From Avimuribaculum sp964395975 (GTDB lineage Bacteria > Bacteroidota > Bacteroidia > Bacteroidales > Muribaculaceae), in assembly GCA_964395975.1 (NCBI GenBank), contig CAYNBZ010000003.1, positions 18,475 to 82,474 on the forward strand: 64,000 bases of DNA, in the 5' to 3' direction. The position numbers and the translations under genes are program-made. Positions 15,488-24,342 of this stretch are shown piece by piece. The stretch's first letter is position 1. Each line of letters begins with the position of its first letter. The notes beneath the pieces are model-generated. The model saw only the letters and a list, made by a program, of their open reading frames with translations. It ran no database searches and had not been told where the DNA came from.

Positions 15488-17176
15488 CTATATCAAAGCA
15501 AGTATTAAAATCTGCGCAGCGATAACCCGTAAAAACATCGTCAATGGATATACTGTCGAATAAGCCACAGCCGGAGCATCGTTATTAGCAGTCTTATTAC
15601 CATAAGCAAGTGCCGGTGGATCGGTATAACTACCCGACAGCAGACCCATTATGGAAAAATAATTGAGTTTGTATTTGCCTCGGGCAATAATTCCCACTAT
15701 CAACAATGGAATGAACGTTATCAAGAAGCCATAAAGTACCCATTGCAAACCGGTAGCATTAAACACCGTCGCCGCAAAATCCCCTCCGGCAGCAATTCCC
15801 ACAGATGCAAGAAACAGACAGATACCGATTTCGCGCAAAAGCAAACTTGCAGCCGATGATGTATATGTAACTAATTTTACTTTATAACCGAAGCAACTGA
15901 TGAGGATAGCCACGATCAGCGGACCACCGGCCAAACCCAATTTCATAGGCACCGACATACCGGGGAACGAAAGAGGAATAGATCCCAACACAATGCCAAG
16001 CAATATACCAATAAACATGGTAAACATATTCGGTTGATTGAGACGTTTCACCGAATTTCCCAAACGTTCGGCAAGGCGGTTGATGTCGTTGATATTACCT
16101 ACTACTGTGATGCGGTCGCCAATCTGCAAAGCAAGATTCGGACTCGCAAGCAAGTCAACACCGGCACGGTTGACGCGTGTGGCATTCAACTTGTAACCCA
16201 TATGCAATCGAAGCGACCCGATTTTGCGACCCGAATATTCGCTTTTGGTTACCAAAATACGGCGGGAAACTACCGGTCCAGGATTTGTTTCCCAATCTAC
16301 ATCTACCTTATGCCCGATTATCGATTCATATACATATTCATCTTGTTCCGATATCACAATGAGCAATAAGTCATCTTTTTCTATAACGGTATCCGACTTG
16401 GGAATGACGATTTCATCACTGTTAGCTTTCTTCATTCGTGAAATAACATAATTGCGATCGATAACATCGTGTAACTGTTTTACCGTTTGATTGTATATCA
16501 GCTCATTGGTTACCCTAAACGTTACCACATGCGGCTTGAGTTGGCTCTGCTCGTTTTCTTCGGCAACGCTTTTTTGCTCATCGTCAAGACTTATGCGAAA
16601 TATGACCTTAATCAGTATCATCGACAAAATGATACCAAGCACCCCAAGCGGATAAGCGGCTGCATATCCCATGGCCATACCTTTAATGCCTTCGGCTGTT
16701 GTGGCTGATGCACCCCACACTTCGGTAAGCGTCTGCTGCGCTGCACCGAGTCCGGGGGTATTGGTTACTGCACCCGAAAGCACGCCTACCAAGTTGGACA
16801 CGCTGATATTTCCACATCCAAAATAAATGGCAAGAGCTACTACTATGTTCAAGAATATAATCAATACTGCAAGTCCATTAAGAATAAGTCCTCCTTTTTT
16901 GAACGAAGAAAAGAAACCGGGACCGACTTGCAAACCAATAGAAAAAATGAACAAAATAAGTCCAAACTCCCTAACAAAATGAAGAATTTCGGGGTTTACC
17001 GTCAACTGGAAATGACCAACAAGGATACCCACGAAAAGAACGAAAGTGACTCCAAGCGAGACACCAAAAATCTTAATTTTCCCTAATATGACACCAAACG
17101 CTATCACAAGCGAGTATAAAAAAATGGCATGAGCGATAGAATTGTTGTCGGTTATTAGTTCAGCAAGCCAACTCAT
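15488..17176 (-). CDS. AspT/YidE-type putative transporter with two TrkA-C domains
   Basis: About 562 residues, an aspartate:alanine exchanger-family membrane protein. Two blocks of membrane helices flank a central soluble region with two RCK/TrkA-C domains (TFRVTNELIYNQTVKQLHD and VSRRILVTKSEYSGRKIGSLRL). The duplicated family motif appears as GVLSGAVTNTPGLGAAQQTL in the first half and GLLSGSYTDPPALAYGNKTA in the second. I start at the ATG at 17176 (MSWLAELI); the GTG at 17215 overlaps a TAATTTTG promoter element and would precede the transcript. The substrate is unknown. Two hairpins follow the stop. Confidence 0.9.
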   Translation of the reverse strand: MSWLAELITDNNSIAHAIFLYSLVIAFGVILGKIKIFGVSLGVTFVLFVGILVGHFQLTVNPEILHFVREFGLILFIFSIGLQVGPGFFSSFKKGGLILNGLAVLIIFLNIVVALAIYFGCGNISVSNLVGVLSGAVTNTPGLGAAQQTLTEVWGASATTAEGIKGMAMGYAAAYPLGVLGIILSMILIKVIFRISLDDEQKSVAEENEQSQLKPHVVTFRVTNELIYNQTVKQLHDVIDRNYVISRMKKANSDEIVIPKSDTVIEKDDLLLIVISEQDEYVYESIIGHKVDVDWETNPGPVVSRRILVTKSEYSGRKIGSLRLHMGYKLNATRVNRAGVDLLASPNLALQIGDRITVVGNINDINRLAERLGNSVKRLNQPNMFTMFIGILLGIVLGSIPLSFPGMSVPMKLGLAGGPLIVAILISCFGYKVKLVTYTSSAASLLLREIGICLFLASVGIAAGGDFAATVFNATGLQWVLYGFLITFIPLLIVGIIARGKYKLNYFSIMGLLSGSYTDPPALAYGNKTANNDAPAVAYSTVYPLTMFLRVIAAQILILALI

Positions 17177-17214
17177 AAAGTGATTGAAAATGTTATTCGT
17201 TTTTAGAATTGGCA

Positions 17215-17222
17215 CAAAATTA
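17215..17222 (-). promoter_or_regulatory. Candidate -7 element for the AspT-type transporter
   Basis: The minus strand reads TAATTTTG; a TTTG box lies 22 bases upstream, slightly too far. The expected start of transcription (about 17208) rules out the GTG start at 17215. Confidence 0.45.
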
Positions 17223-17437
17223 GTGTTTTATTCCCAATATCTGACAAATACTGCCATTTTTTTCCCATTTTTTGCAATTGCAACCAATGCTGCATATTTG
17301 CTTTCAAATTAAAAGGTCGATTTATTTTCTTTCTATACAAGATGTTATATGCAAAACAATCGCCTTACATCCATCAATTTTTGCCACTACGAATAAAAAT
17401 CTCAACTTTGTTTCCACACCTCAAGATACATGCACTA

Positions 17438-18949
17438 TCAAGCATCAAAATTAGTGGACAATATGCTTTTGTCAACCCTTATCCACCGGCCACGCACAAG
17501 TCGGATGAGGAAAATAATGCCGCGGAAGCACAATTCCACACACATGGCAATCCACACGCCCTTTAATCCCATTATCGGGGCAAGCCATGCTGCCAACGTA
17601 ATCCGCACAGCCCATATACTGAAAAAATTCATTATGCTCGGGACAATGGTGCTGCCTGCTCCGACAAATACTCCATAAGCCACAATGGCTGCTGCAAACA
17701 TCGGTTCGGCAAACGCCTCAATACGTAAAGCCATCACACCAAGTTCCCTGATTTCTTCTACCGGAGTCATTATACCTATTATCTGCGGTGCTCCAATATA
17801 CATTGCCACTCCCATTACTCCCATCACAACCATGCCCATCACTACGGTGATGTAAGCAAAACGCCGTGTAAGGTCAAACCTTCTCGCTCCTATACTTTGC
17901 CCGACAAGAGTGGTGGCAGCATCTCCGATACCATAACCGGGCATATAACACAGGCTTTCGGCTGTTATGGCAAACGAATTGGCTGCAATGGCAAAAATGC
18001 CAAGTGGAGCCACTATCACCGTGCTTATGATTTGCGCACCACATATCACGGCGTGTTCAAGCCCCATTGGCATCCCTATGCGTATGGCCTTGAGCAATGT
18101 GGCCTTCCGTGGTATGAAACTTCCGCTATCGGCACGAAGGTTAAGCATGGGAGAACGGCTGCACATATACCACATCATGATGGATGCCGTAACCGTTTCG
18201 GCAAGCACGGTGCCAAGTATGGCTCCTTCCACCCCAAGTCCTGCTCCGGGCATTGTCACAGTTGTGCCGAATATTGTCACAGGCCTTGTCTCGAAAATCA
18301 AGAAATAATTGAAAATCACATCAAGAATGCACATCAGCACGTTGAGTATGCTTGGCACACGCATATTGCCGCTGCACCTTAACATACCACTTGCAAGGAA
18401 ATTCAATTGCAACACCGGCAAAAACATGGAATACACAAAAAAATATATCGACGCGTCGCTTCGTATGGCAGGGTCGCCGCCAAGCCATTCGGGCAAATAG
18501 TTGCTGATGCCGACACCTATGGCTGCCATCATACACCCGAACAGCAAAACCGATATAATCGACTGCCTCAACACATCTCGTGCATGCTTTATGTCACCTG
18601 CACCGATAGCGTGTGCCACTTGCACCGAAAATCCCGTAGCCACAGCCCCGCACAATCCGCTGAAAAGCCATGTGGTGGTTGACATCAGTCCTATCGATGC
18701 GGCAGGATTTGCGCCAAGGCTGCCCACCATCGACGCATCAATATACTGCATCGCTATAGAGGAAAATTGAGCCAATATGGATGGCACACTAAGTTGCACT
18801 GTGAGCCACATTTGTTGCCTCAGCGTCATAGGTTTCCCTTCCCTTATGAGGGCGAGAAGCCCGTCGCTGCTATTTGTCACGGCTTTCCCCACACCTATTT
18901 CTTTTTTAATGAAAACACACGCCCGTATGTAACCATTCGCCATAACCAT
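17438..18949 (-). CDS. MATE family efflux transporter
   Basis: Up to 503 residues with about 12 membrane helices in two MatE repeats. The first begins QLSVPSILAQFSSIAMQYIDASMVGSLG and holds GLCGAVATGFSVQVAHAIGAGD; the second has VAPLGIFAIAANSFAITAESLCYMPGYGIGDAATTLVGQSIGA. MATE proteins expel cationic drugs or metabolites in exchange for Na+ or H+. The first ATG (18949) overlaps the DUF418 gene by 55 bases. A GTG at 18892, right after the DUF418 stop, gives an N-terminus closer to the family and may be the true start. Same strand as DUF418, so probably one transcript. Confidence 0.92.
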   Translation of the reverse strand: MVMANGYIRACVFIKKEIGVGKAVTNSSDGLLALIREGKPMTLRQQMWLTVQLSVPSILAQFSSIAMQYIDASMVGSLGANPAASIGLMSTTTWLFSGLCGAVATGFSVQVAHAIGAGDIKHARDVLRQSIISVLLFGCMMAAIGVGISNYLPEWLGGDPAIRSDASIYFFVYSMFLPVLQLNFLASGMLRCSGNMRVPSILNVLMCILDVIFNYFLIFETRPVTIFGTTVTMPGAGLGVEGAILGTVLAETVTASIMMWYMCSRSPMLNLRADSGSFIPRKATLLKAIRIGMPMGLEHAVICGAQIISTVIVAPLGIFAIAANSFAITAESLCYMPGYGIGDAATTLVGQSIGARRFDLTRRFAYITVVMGMVVMGVMGVAMYIGAPQIIGIMTPVEEIRELGVMALRIEAFAEPMFAAAIVAYGVFVGAGSTIVPSIMNFFSIWAVRITLAAWLAPIMGLKGVWIAMCVELCFRGIIFLIRLVRGRWIRVDKSILSTNFDA

Positions 18950-20127
18950 TCAAGAGGTCCGAACCGAAACCGGCACAACCATAACCGGCACAATATGGCC
19001 TCAATGGCATAAACGACAAGAGCTATGGCAAGTACATACACAAGTCCGATATCGGCACCAAGCCCAAATCCTATGCCATAAAACAGTAACATACCTGCCA
19101 CCGACTGCCCGATGTAACATGTGAGAGCCATCCGTCCAGGTGCTGCAAGCAACCTGAACAAGCTACAATCTTTAATCCGCAAATATATAAGGCACATCGT
19201 CGCCACATAAGCAAATCCCACAGGGTACACACTTGCCAGATACAAGACCGAATGCCACGCATTTCCCAACGGATGACCATTCACGGCACTCCATGCATAA
19301 ACGCACGATAGCGGCAAACCGGCAATCAGTCCTATGGCAGAAATCCTGTTTAGCCAAGGTCGGAATTCTTCAAGACGGGCATAAAGACGATTACGCCCGA
19401 TGCAATATCCTATAAGGAACAATCCGAATACTTTGAAGTATCGGTTGCCATCGACAAATTCCTGCACACGCACCAATGCTCCCTGCACGAGAAACTCATA
19501 AACGCCTCTGTAATCGGCTGCATCGCGCAACCAGTAGGCAAAATTACCATCATTGATGCCATATTTTGCACAGTAATATTGCTGCAACTCTATCACCGGT
19601 GCCGACAAGTATATACCTGCCAATTGTGTTACGGTATCGACAACCACAGGCAATAGCAACATTGCCAATGCCCACAAGAGCAACGTGCGATTTGAAGATT
19701 TCCCAAACAATGGCAACAACATCCCCATCAGTGCATAAAGCATGAGTATATCGCCGCTCCACAAAAACATCAAGTGCAAGAAGCCAATAATGGCAAGCGA
19801 CACCATACGGCGGTAAAATATGCTCAACCCATTGGCACCCCTGCGCATGGCGTTTGTAATAATTATCGAAAACCCGATACCGAAAAGCAATGAAAAAATT
19901 GTATAGAATTTCCCGTCAACAAAAATGTATAGAATATACTTCGCCACACCGTCAATCGCAGCCGTAGGCATCGATGATGCCGCATCATCATGCAGAAAAG
20001 TATAAAGAGAAAATTCGGGAAAGTTGGCAAGTGCTATTCCCATCAGGGCAAAACCCCTCAATATATCGAGAATGGCAAAACGTTCAGACGCTCCTACCGG
20101 CATTGCCATGCTATTACCGTGCATCAT
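18895..20127 (-). CDS. DUF418 domain-containing membrane protein (YeiB-like)
   Basis: About 410 residues, around ten membrane helices. The start region SERFAILDILRGFALMGIALANF is the acyltransferase/heparan-acetyltransferase-like opening of YeiB proteins, and the DUF418 C-terminal half holds VFGLFLIGYCIGR, APGRMALTCYIGQSV and the closing WLCRFRFGPLEWLWRMVTYG. The biochemical role is unknown. I start at the ATG at 20127 (MMHGNSMAMP), about 25 bases after the predicted transcript start from the TACATTTG element at 20160-20167; the longer frame start at 20211 precedes that promoter. It overlaps the start region of the MATE gene. Confidence 0.88.
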   Translation of the reverse strand: MMHGNSMAMPVGASERFAILDILRGFALMGIALANFPEFSLYTFLHDDAASSMPTAAIDGVAKYILYIFVDGKFYTIFSLLFGIGFSIIITNAMRRGANGLSIFYRRMVSLAIIGFLHLMFLWSGDILMLYALMGMLLPLFGKSSNRTLLLWALAMLLLPVVVDTVTQLAGIYLSAPVIELQQYYCAKYGINDGNFAYWLRDAADYRGVYEFLVQGALVRVQEFVDGNRYFKVFGLFLIGYCIGRNRLYARLEEFRPWLNRISAIGLIAGLPLSCVYAWSAVNGHPLGNAWHSVLYLASVYPVGFAYVATMCLIYLRIKDCSLFRLLAAPGRMALTCYIGQSVAGMLLFYGIGFGLGADIGLVYVLAIALVVYAIEAILCRLWLCRFRFGPLEWLWRMVTYGRVFSLKKK

Positions 20128-20159
20128 ATAAAATTTATAAATATTGTTGTCTTGGACTG

Positions 20160-20167
20160 CAAATGTA
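20160..20167 (-). promoter_or_regulatory. Candidate -7 element for DUF418-MATE
   Basis: The minus strand reads TACATTTG. A second match, TAATTTTG, lies at 20193-20200. Neither has a TTTG box at the ideal spacing. Confidence 0.4.
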
Positions 20168-20235
20168 CGACTATTTACGGCAATGTCGATAACAAAATTA
20201 ACGGCAAACATTACCCCGATTACAGAATCAATCGG

Positions 20236-20835
20236 CTAAACAACATTCAATCCCGCATCACGCAGCATTTCGCGATATGCCGCAGCTTTCTTTTCAAGCG
20301 CAAGCGGATAAGCCCGTGAAGTTGAAGGCATACGATATAACCTCACTACTCGCCCTGCAACTTCTGCCACCGAATAATTTCCCACAGAGGGGGCATCAGT
20401 TCCCAACTGACCTGCCGCCACCATTGCAGCCTTTTCTCCTGCCGCAGCAACGACTGTTATTGTGGGATAGCCACATAATATCCCGACGATATCCGTTGGC
20501 TCGACAATGTGCAAATACTTGTCGGAGGCATTATCGCGCTCCCGCACCACGCGGCGGGCCGTATCATACATCGCAATATTCATCCCCACTAAAAATCGCT
20601 TGATTTCAGCAAGCTTGAAACCGCCATTCGACGTATCAACAAAATGCTCTTTATCTCCAAAAAACACCAACCCCATTACACGCCACATGTCATTTATCTT
20701 GTTGGGATAATAGAATGGCATCGACCATCTTTCCGGTTTCGGCGGAAAAGTGCCAAGCATCAACACCCTTGCCCCATCGAACAAGAAAGGCTCAAACGGA
20801 TGTATTTCGATATTCAGGCTGTTTTCATTCGTCAT
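20236..20835 (-). CDS. Uracil-DNA glycosylase superfamily protein (hypoxanthine/mismatch type)
   Basis: A 199-residue cytoplasmic enzyme. The motif VLMLGTFPPKPE near residue 24 is the first active-site motif (GxxP) of the UDG superfamily in the family-6, hypoxanthine-DNA glycosylase form. FYYPNKINDMWRVMG follows, and YRMPSTSRAY near residue 165 is the second motif that inserts into DNA. These enzymes remove deaminated bases from DNA. Family-6 members use an Asn further on (here MYDTARRV region, where Asp takes that place), so the exact substrate is open. Ends 24 bases before the DUF418 upstream region; same strand as its neighbours. Confidence 0.82.
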   Translation of the reverse strand: MTNENSLNIEIHPFEPFLFDGARVLMLGTFPPKPERWSMPFYYPNKINDMWRVMGLVFFGDKEHFVDTSNGGFKLAEIKRFLVGMNIAMYDTARRVVRERDNASDKYLHIVEPTDIVGILCGYPTITVVAAAGEKAAMVAAGQLGTDAPSVGNYSVAEVAGRVVRLYRMPSTSRAYPLALEKKAAAYREMLRDAGLNVV

Positions 20836-21003
20836 TGTAAATAATTATATGTGAATGTACGTTTATGCCACATAGGCACACCATTGCATTTAAAGCTTTT
20901 TCCGCCCTCAAAAATAGCTGCAATTGCCAAACATTACAAGCATAAAAAAGCAAATCTTCATCGATTCTTATAATGCCGTGTGCAGACAGCCATATATATT
21001 TCG

Positions 21004-21906
21004 TCATGGCATTCGCAAATGCTTGCGATATGCCGTCGGTGACATGCCGAAATGCTTACGGCAATACTTGCCAAAGAATGAAATATTGGGGAAGTTGAGC
21101 AAATCGGCAATCTCTTTTATCGATTTGTCGGAATTTTTAAGATAATAACGAATATCCACAAGCACATATTCATAAATCCAATCCAACGCAGTCCTACCAC
21201 TCACTTGTTTGCATACAGCCGACAAATATTTGGGCGTGATACACAGTTTGTCGGCATACCATGAAACAGTACGTGGTTTTATAGGCATATCGACAAGCAA
21301 GTTTATAAACCGTTTGAACAATACCTCACTTTGTTTTACAGTTTTTGAACCGTGCGAAATCGTATCATCGTCTTCATTTGCGAGCAATTCATAAATTATT
21401 GCCTTTATTATTGAACCTATTATTTCCTTTTGGTACAACTTATTATGGTCACTTTTGATTTTTATTTTAAGTATGTCACCATAAAGTCTGAACATCATTA
21501 ATTTCTCCTCACTGTCTATATGTATTATCGGAAATTCTGCAAGACGCAAAGCCCTTTCCCAAAACACGTTCTGAGAAAAATTCTCTACAACTACTCTCTG
21601 TGAAATAAATAAAACACTTCCGACGAAATCAGGACTTATTATACAGTTTGTTATAAGTGTGTTCGGACGGCATAATAATATATCCTGAGATGCAATTGTA
21701 TAAGTTTTTGTATTTATCTCCACCTGCAACTTGCCTTTGACACAAGTAACTATGCCATAAACATCGATTCTTATCGTCCCGTCTATGATCGGCAAATCTC
21801 TTATATCTTGGTGAAAAGCTATATCATCATCCTTATAATCCATTTCCTGAAGATTCTGTATTTGGTCTAAACCGACCTCATAAATATTTTCTTTCTCTGA
21901 ATTCAT
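21004..21906 (-). CDS. AraC family transcriptional regulator
   Basis: A 300-residue one-component regulator. The N-terminal part (about 25-160) is cupin-like beta structure, typical of AraC effector-binding domains. The C-terminal 100 residues hold two helix-turn-helix units: DKLCITPKYLSAVCKQVSG and KSIKEIADLLNFPNISFFGKYCRKHFGMSPTAYRK, ending in the family signature. The ligand is unknown. It is divergent from the methylmalonyl-CoA epimerase operon across a 343-base gap holding both promoters, so it may control that operon or its own gene. Its own -7 element TACGTTTG lies at 21931-21938. Confidence 0.9.
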   Translation of the reverse strand: MNSEKENIYEVGLDQIQNLQEMDYKDDDIAFHQDIRDLPIIDGTIRIDVYGIVTCVKGKLQVEINTKTYTIASQDILLCRPNTLITNCIISPDFVGSVLFISQRVVVENFSQNVFWERALRLAEFPIIHIDSEEKLMMFRLYGDILKIKIKSDHNKLYQKEIIGSIIKAIIYELLANEDDDTISHGSKTVKQSEVLFKRFINLLVDMPIKPRTVSWYADKLCITPKYLSAVCKQVSGRTALDWIYEYVLVDIRYYLKNSDKSIKEIADLLNFPNISFFGKYCRKHFGMSPTAYRKHLRMP

Positions 21907-21930
21907 AATATGCTATTCTTTTTTACGTCA

Positions 21931-21938
21931 CAAACGTA
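21931..21938 (-). promoter_or_regulatory. Candidate -7 element for the AraC gene
   Basis: The minus strand reads TACGTTTG, 25 bases before the ATG. The remaining gap 21939-22150 is AT-rich with no gene or other clear signal. Confidence 0.45.
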
Positions 21939-22153
21939 GTCCATTAAAATAGAAAAATATATTTCTAAAACTCATAATTTATAGTATATAAATCTTATTT
22001 ATAACCTATGAAATATCCATATTATAGTATTTTAGAACACTACATTTAATCTGTTTCCCTGCAATAAAGATTCATTGCCTATGTGCCTTTACGTGGCAAA
22101 TATCCCAAACTCACAACTAAAAAATCATCCCTGAAACACCGTTAAATTTCTTT

Positions 22154-22184
22154 TTTGATAATTGGCATTTTTACATTACTTTTG
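22154..22184 (+). promoter_or_regulatory. Promoter of the methylmalonyl-CoA decarboxylase operon
   Basis: TTTG (22154-22157), 19 bases, TACTTTTG (22177-22184): an excellent sigmaABfr-type match. Transcription should start near 22191, giving a leader of about 59 bases. Confidence 0.75.
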
Positions 22185-22204
22185 CACACGTGTGTATGTA
22201 CATA
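22185..22204. repeat. Two abutting 10-base palindromes at the transcription start
   Basis: CACACGTGTG (22185-22194) and TATGTACATA (22195-22204) are each perfect palindromes and touch one another right after the -7 element. The position fits an operator for a dimeric regulator. Confidence 0.5.
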
Positions 22205-22249
22205 ATCAGGCACACAAACATCAATTATTTAACCTAATTATCAAACTAT

Positions 22250-22669
22250 ATGGATATTTCGCATATCGAACACATTGGTATAGCCGTAACAAGCCTTGAA
22301 GAAGCCATACCTTTTTATGAGAACATACTCGGAGTAAAATGTTTTGCCATCGAAGAAGTAGCCGACCAGAAGGTGAAGACAGCTTTCTTCAAAATAGGAC
22401 AGACAAAGATTGAATTGCTTGAAGCGACTGCCGAAGACAGTGCCATAGCAAAGTATATCGCATCAAATGGCGGACGTGGTGGAATACAACACATTGCATT
22501 TGCAGTGGAAGACGGCGTTGCCAACGCACTTGCCGAGGCCGAAAGCAAAGGTGTGCGCCTCATCGACAAAGCTCCGCGCAAAGGTGCCGAAGGGCTCAAC
22601 ATCGCATTCTTGCACCCGAAATCAACTTGCGGCGCACTGATTGAACTCTGCGAGGATCCTAACAAGTAA
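22250..22669 (+). CDS. mce: Methylmalonyl-CoA epimerase
   Basis: A 139-residue member of the vicinal-oxygen-chelate (glyoxalase) fold that interconverts (2R)- and (2S)-methylmalonyl-CoA. Metal ligands fit the family: His in IEHIGIAVTSLEEA near residue 8, His in GIQHIAFAV, Glu in LIELCEDP at the end; the catalytic Glu region is FKIGQTKIELLE. It is the first gene of an operon with methylmalonyl-CoA decarboxylase subunits, 34 bases before mmdA. In Bacteroidales this operon closes the succinate-to-propionate route. Confidence 0.95.
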   Translation: MDISHIEHIGIAVTSLEEAIPFYENILGVKCFAIEEVADQKVKTAFFKIGQTKIELLEATAEDSAIAKYIASNGGRGGIQHIAFAVEDGVANALAEAESKGVRLIDKAPRKGAEGLNIAFLHPKSTCGALIELCEDPNK

Positions 22670-22703
22670 TCTCGTTTATACACAAACATTTATAACTTTA
22701 CGT

Positions 22704-24317
22704 ATGAGCACTCAACTCGAAAAAGTACAAGAGCTGATAAGGTTTCGTGAAGAAGCCCGTTTGGGTGGTGGCGAAAAAGCCATCCAGAAGCAGCATGAGA
22801 AAGGTAAATACACTGCTCGTGAACGCATTGCGCAACTCGTTGATGAGGGCAGTTTTGAAGAACTCGATATGTTTGTGCGCCATCGTTGCACCAACTTCGG
22901 ACAAGAAAAGAAATCATTCCCGGGCGATGGTGTAGTAACCGGCTACGGTACCATCGAAGGTCGGCTTGTATATGTGTTTGCACAAGACTTCACCGTGTTT
23001 GGTGGCTCGTTGTCCGAGACCATGGCATTAAAGATATGCAAAATCATGGACATGGCAATGAAGATGGGCGCACCGATTATCGGTCTTAACGACTCCGGCG
23101 GCGCACGCATCCAAGAAGGTATAAATGCTTTGGGCGGATATGCCGAAATTTTCCAGCGCAATATTCTTGCATCGGGCGTAGTGCCTCAGATTTCAGCAAT
23201 TCTCGGCCCGTGTGCCGGTGGTGCCGTCTATTCCCCGGCATTGACCGATTTTACCATCATGGCAAAGGGCATTTCATATATGTTCCTCACCGGACCAAAG
23301 GTGGTAAAGACCGTGACCGGTGAAGATGTGACCCAAGAAACACTTGGCGGTGCCGAAGTACACGCATCAAAATCGGGCGTTGCCCATTTTGCAGCCGAAG
23401 ACGGTGAAGAAGCCATAAAAATCATACGCAAGCTCATCAGCTTCATTCCTCAAAACAATCTCGAGGAAACTCCGCTTGTGACTTGCACCGACCCCATCGA
23501 CCGTCTCGAAGACTCTCTCAACGACATCATTCCCGAATATGCCAACGTGGCATACGACATGTATGAAGTAATCGGAGCCATCATCGACAACGGCGAGTTC
23601 CTTGAAGTATCGCGCAATTTCGCCAAAAACATTATCGTCGGCTTTGCACGTTTCAACGGTCAATCAGTAGGTATCGTTGCCAATCAGCCCAAGTGCCTTG
23701 CCGGTGTGCTCGACTGCAACGCTTCGCGCAAAGCAGCACGTTTCGTGCGTTTCTGCGATGCATTCAACATTCCCATCGTGTCGCTCGTAGATGTTCCCGG
23801 ATTCCTTCCCGGTACCGGACAAGAATACAACGGTGTCATCTTGCACGGGGCTAAACTGCTCTATGCCTATGGCGAAGCAACCGTGCCCAAAGTCACCATT
23901 ACCCTGCGCAAGAGTTACGGCGGTAGCCACATCGTGATGAGTTGTAAGCAATTGCGTGGCGACATGAATTATGCCTGGCCGACTGCCGAAATCGCAGTGA
24001 TGGGTGCTGCCGGTGCTGCCGAAGTGCTTTACGCACGTGAGGCAAAAACAGCAAAAGACGCTGCAAAAGCAGCAAAAGATGCCGGCAAGCCCGAAGAAGC
24101 AACCAAAATCATGGATGACTTCAAAAAGTATATCAGCGAAAAAGAAAAAGAATACAACGACTTGTTCTGCAATCCTTACAACGCAGCCAAGTATGGCTAC
24201 ATCGACGATGTAATCGAGCCGCGCAACACTCGTTTCCGCATCATCCGGGCTTTGCAACAATTGCAAACCAAGAAGGTGATTAATCCTGTCAAAAAGCACG
24301 GTAACATTCCTTTGTAA
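22704..24317 (+). CDS. mmdA: Methylmalonyl-CoA decarboxylase alpha (carboxyltransferase) subunit
   Basis: About 537 residues. The subunit transfers the carboxyl group of methylmalonyl-CoA to the biotin carrier. Carboxyltransferase marks are KGKYTARERIAQLVDEGSFEE, GLNDSGGARIQEG, GPCAGGAVYSPALTDF, MFLTGPKVVK, and in the second half VDVPGFLPGTGQEY, GGSHIVMS and the AWPTAEIAVMGAAGAAE block. The start is the ATG at 22704 (MSTQLEKVQEL); an in-frame longer reading at 22641 lies within mce. An Ala/Lys-rich helix (about 450-485) precedes the C-terminus. Second gene of the operon. Confidence 0.95.
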   Translation: MSTQLEKVQELIRFREEARLGGGEKAIQKQHEKGKYTARERIAQLVDEGSFEELDMFVRHRCTNFGQEKKSFPGDGVVTGYGTIEGRLVYVFAQDFTVFGGSLSETMALKICKIMDMAMKMGAPIIGLNDSGGARIQEGINALGGYAEIFQRNILASGVVPQISAILGPCAGGAVYSPALTDFTIMAKGISYMFLTGPKVVKTVTGEDVTQETLGGAEVHASKSGVAHFAAEDGEEAIKIIRKLISFIPQNNLEETPLVTCTDPIDRLEDSLNDIIPEYANVAYDMYEVIGAIIDNGEFLEVSRNFAKNIIVGFARFNGQSVGIVANQPKCLAGVLDCNASRKAARFVRFCDAFNIPIVSLVDVPGFLPGTGQEYNGVILHGAKLLYAYGEATVPKVTITLRKSYGGSHIVMSCKQLRGDMNYAWPTAEIAVMGAAGAAEVLYAREAKTAKDAAKAAKDAGKPEEATKIMDDFKKYISEKEKEYNDLFCNPYNAAKYGYIDDVIEPRNTRFRIIRALQQLQTKKVINPVKKHGNIPL

Positions 24318-24342
24318 CACACTCTCAACATAATTATTTAAA

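Noticed and set aside
17272..17454. 60-codon frame upstream of the MATE stop
   Set aside because: It overlaps the end of the MATE gene and lies in AT-rich sequence with no coding signs.
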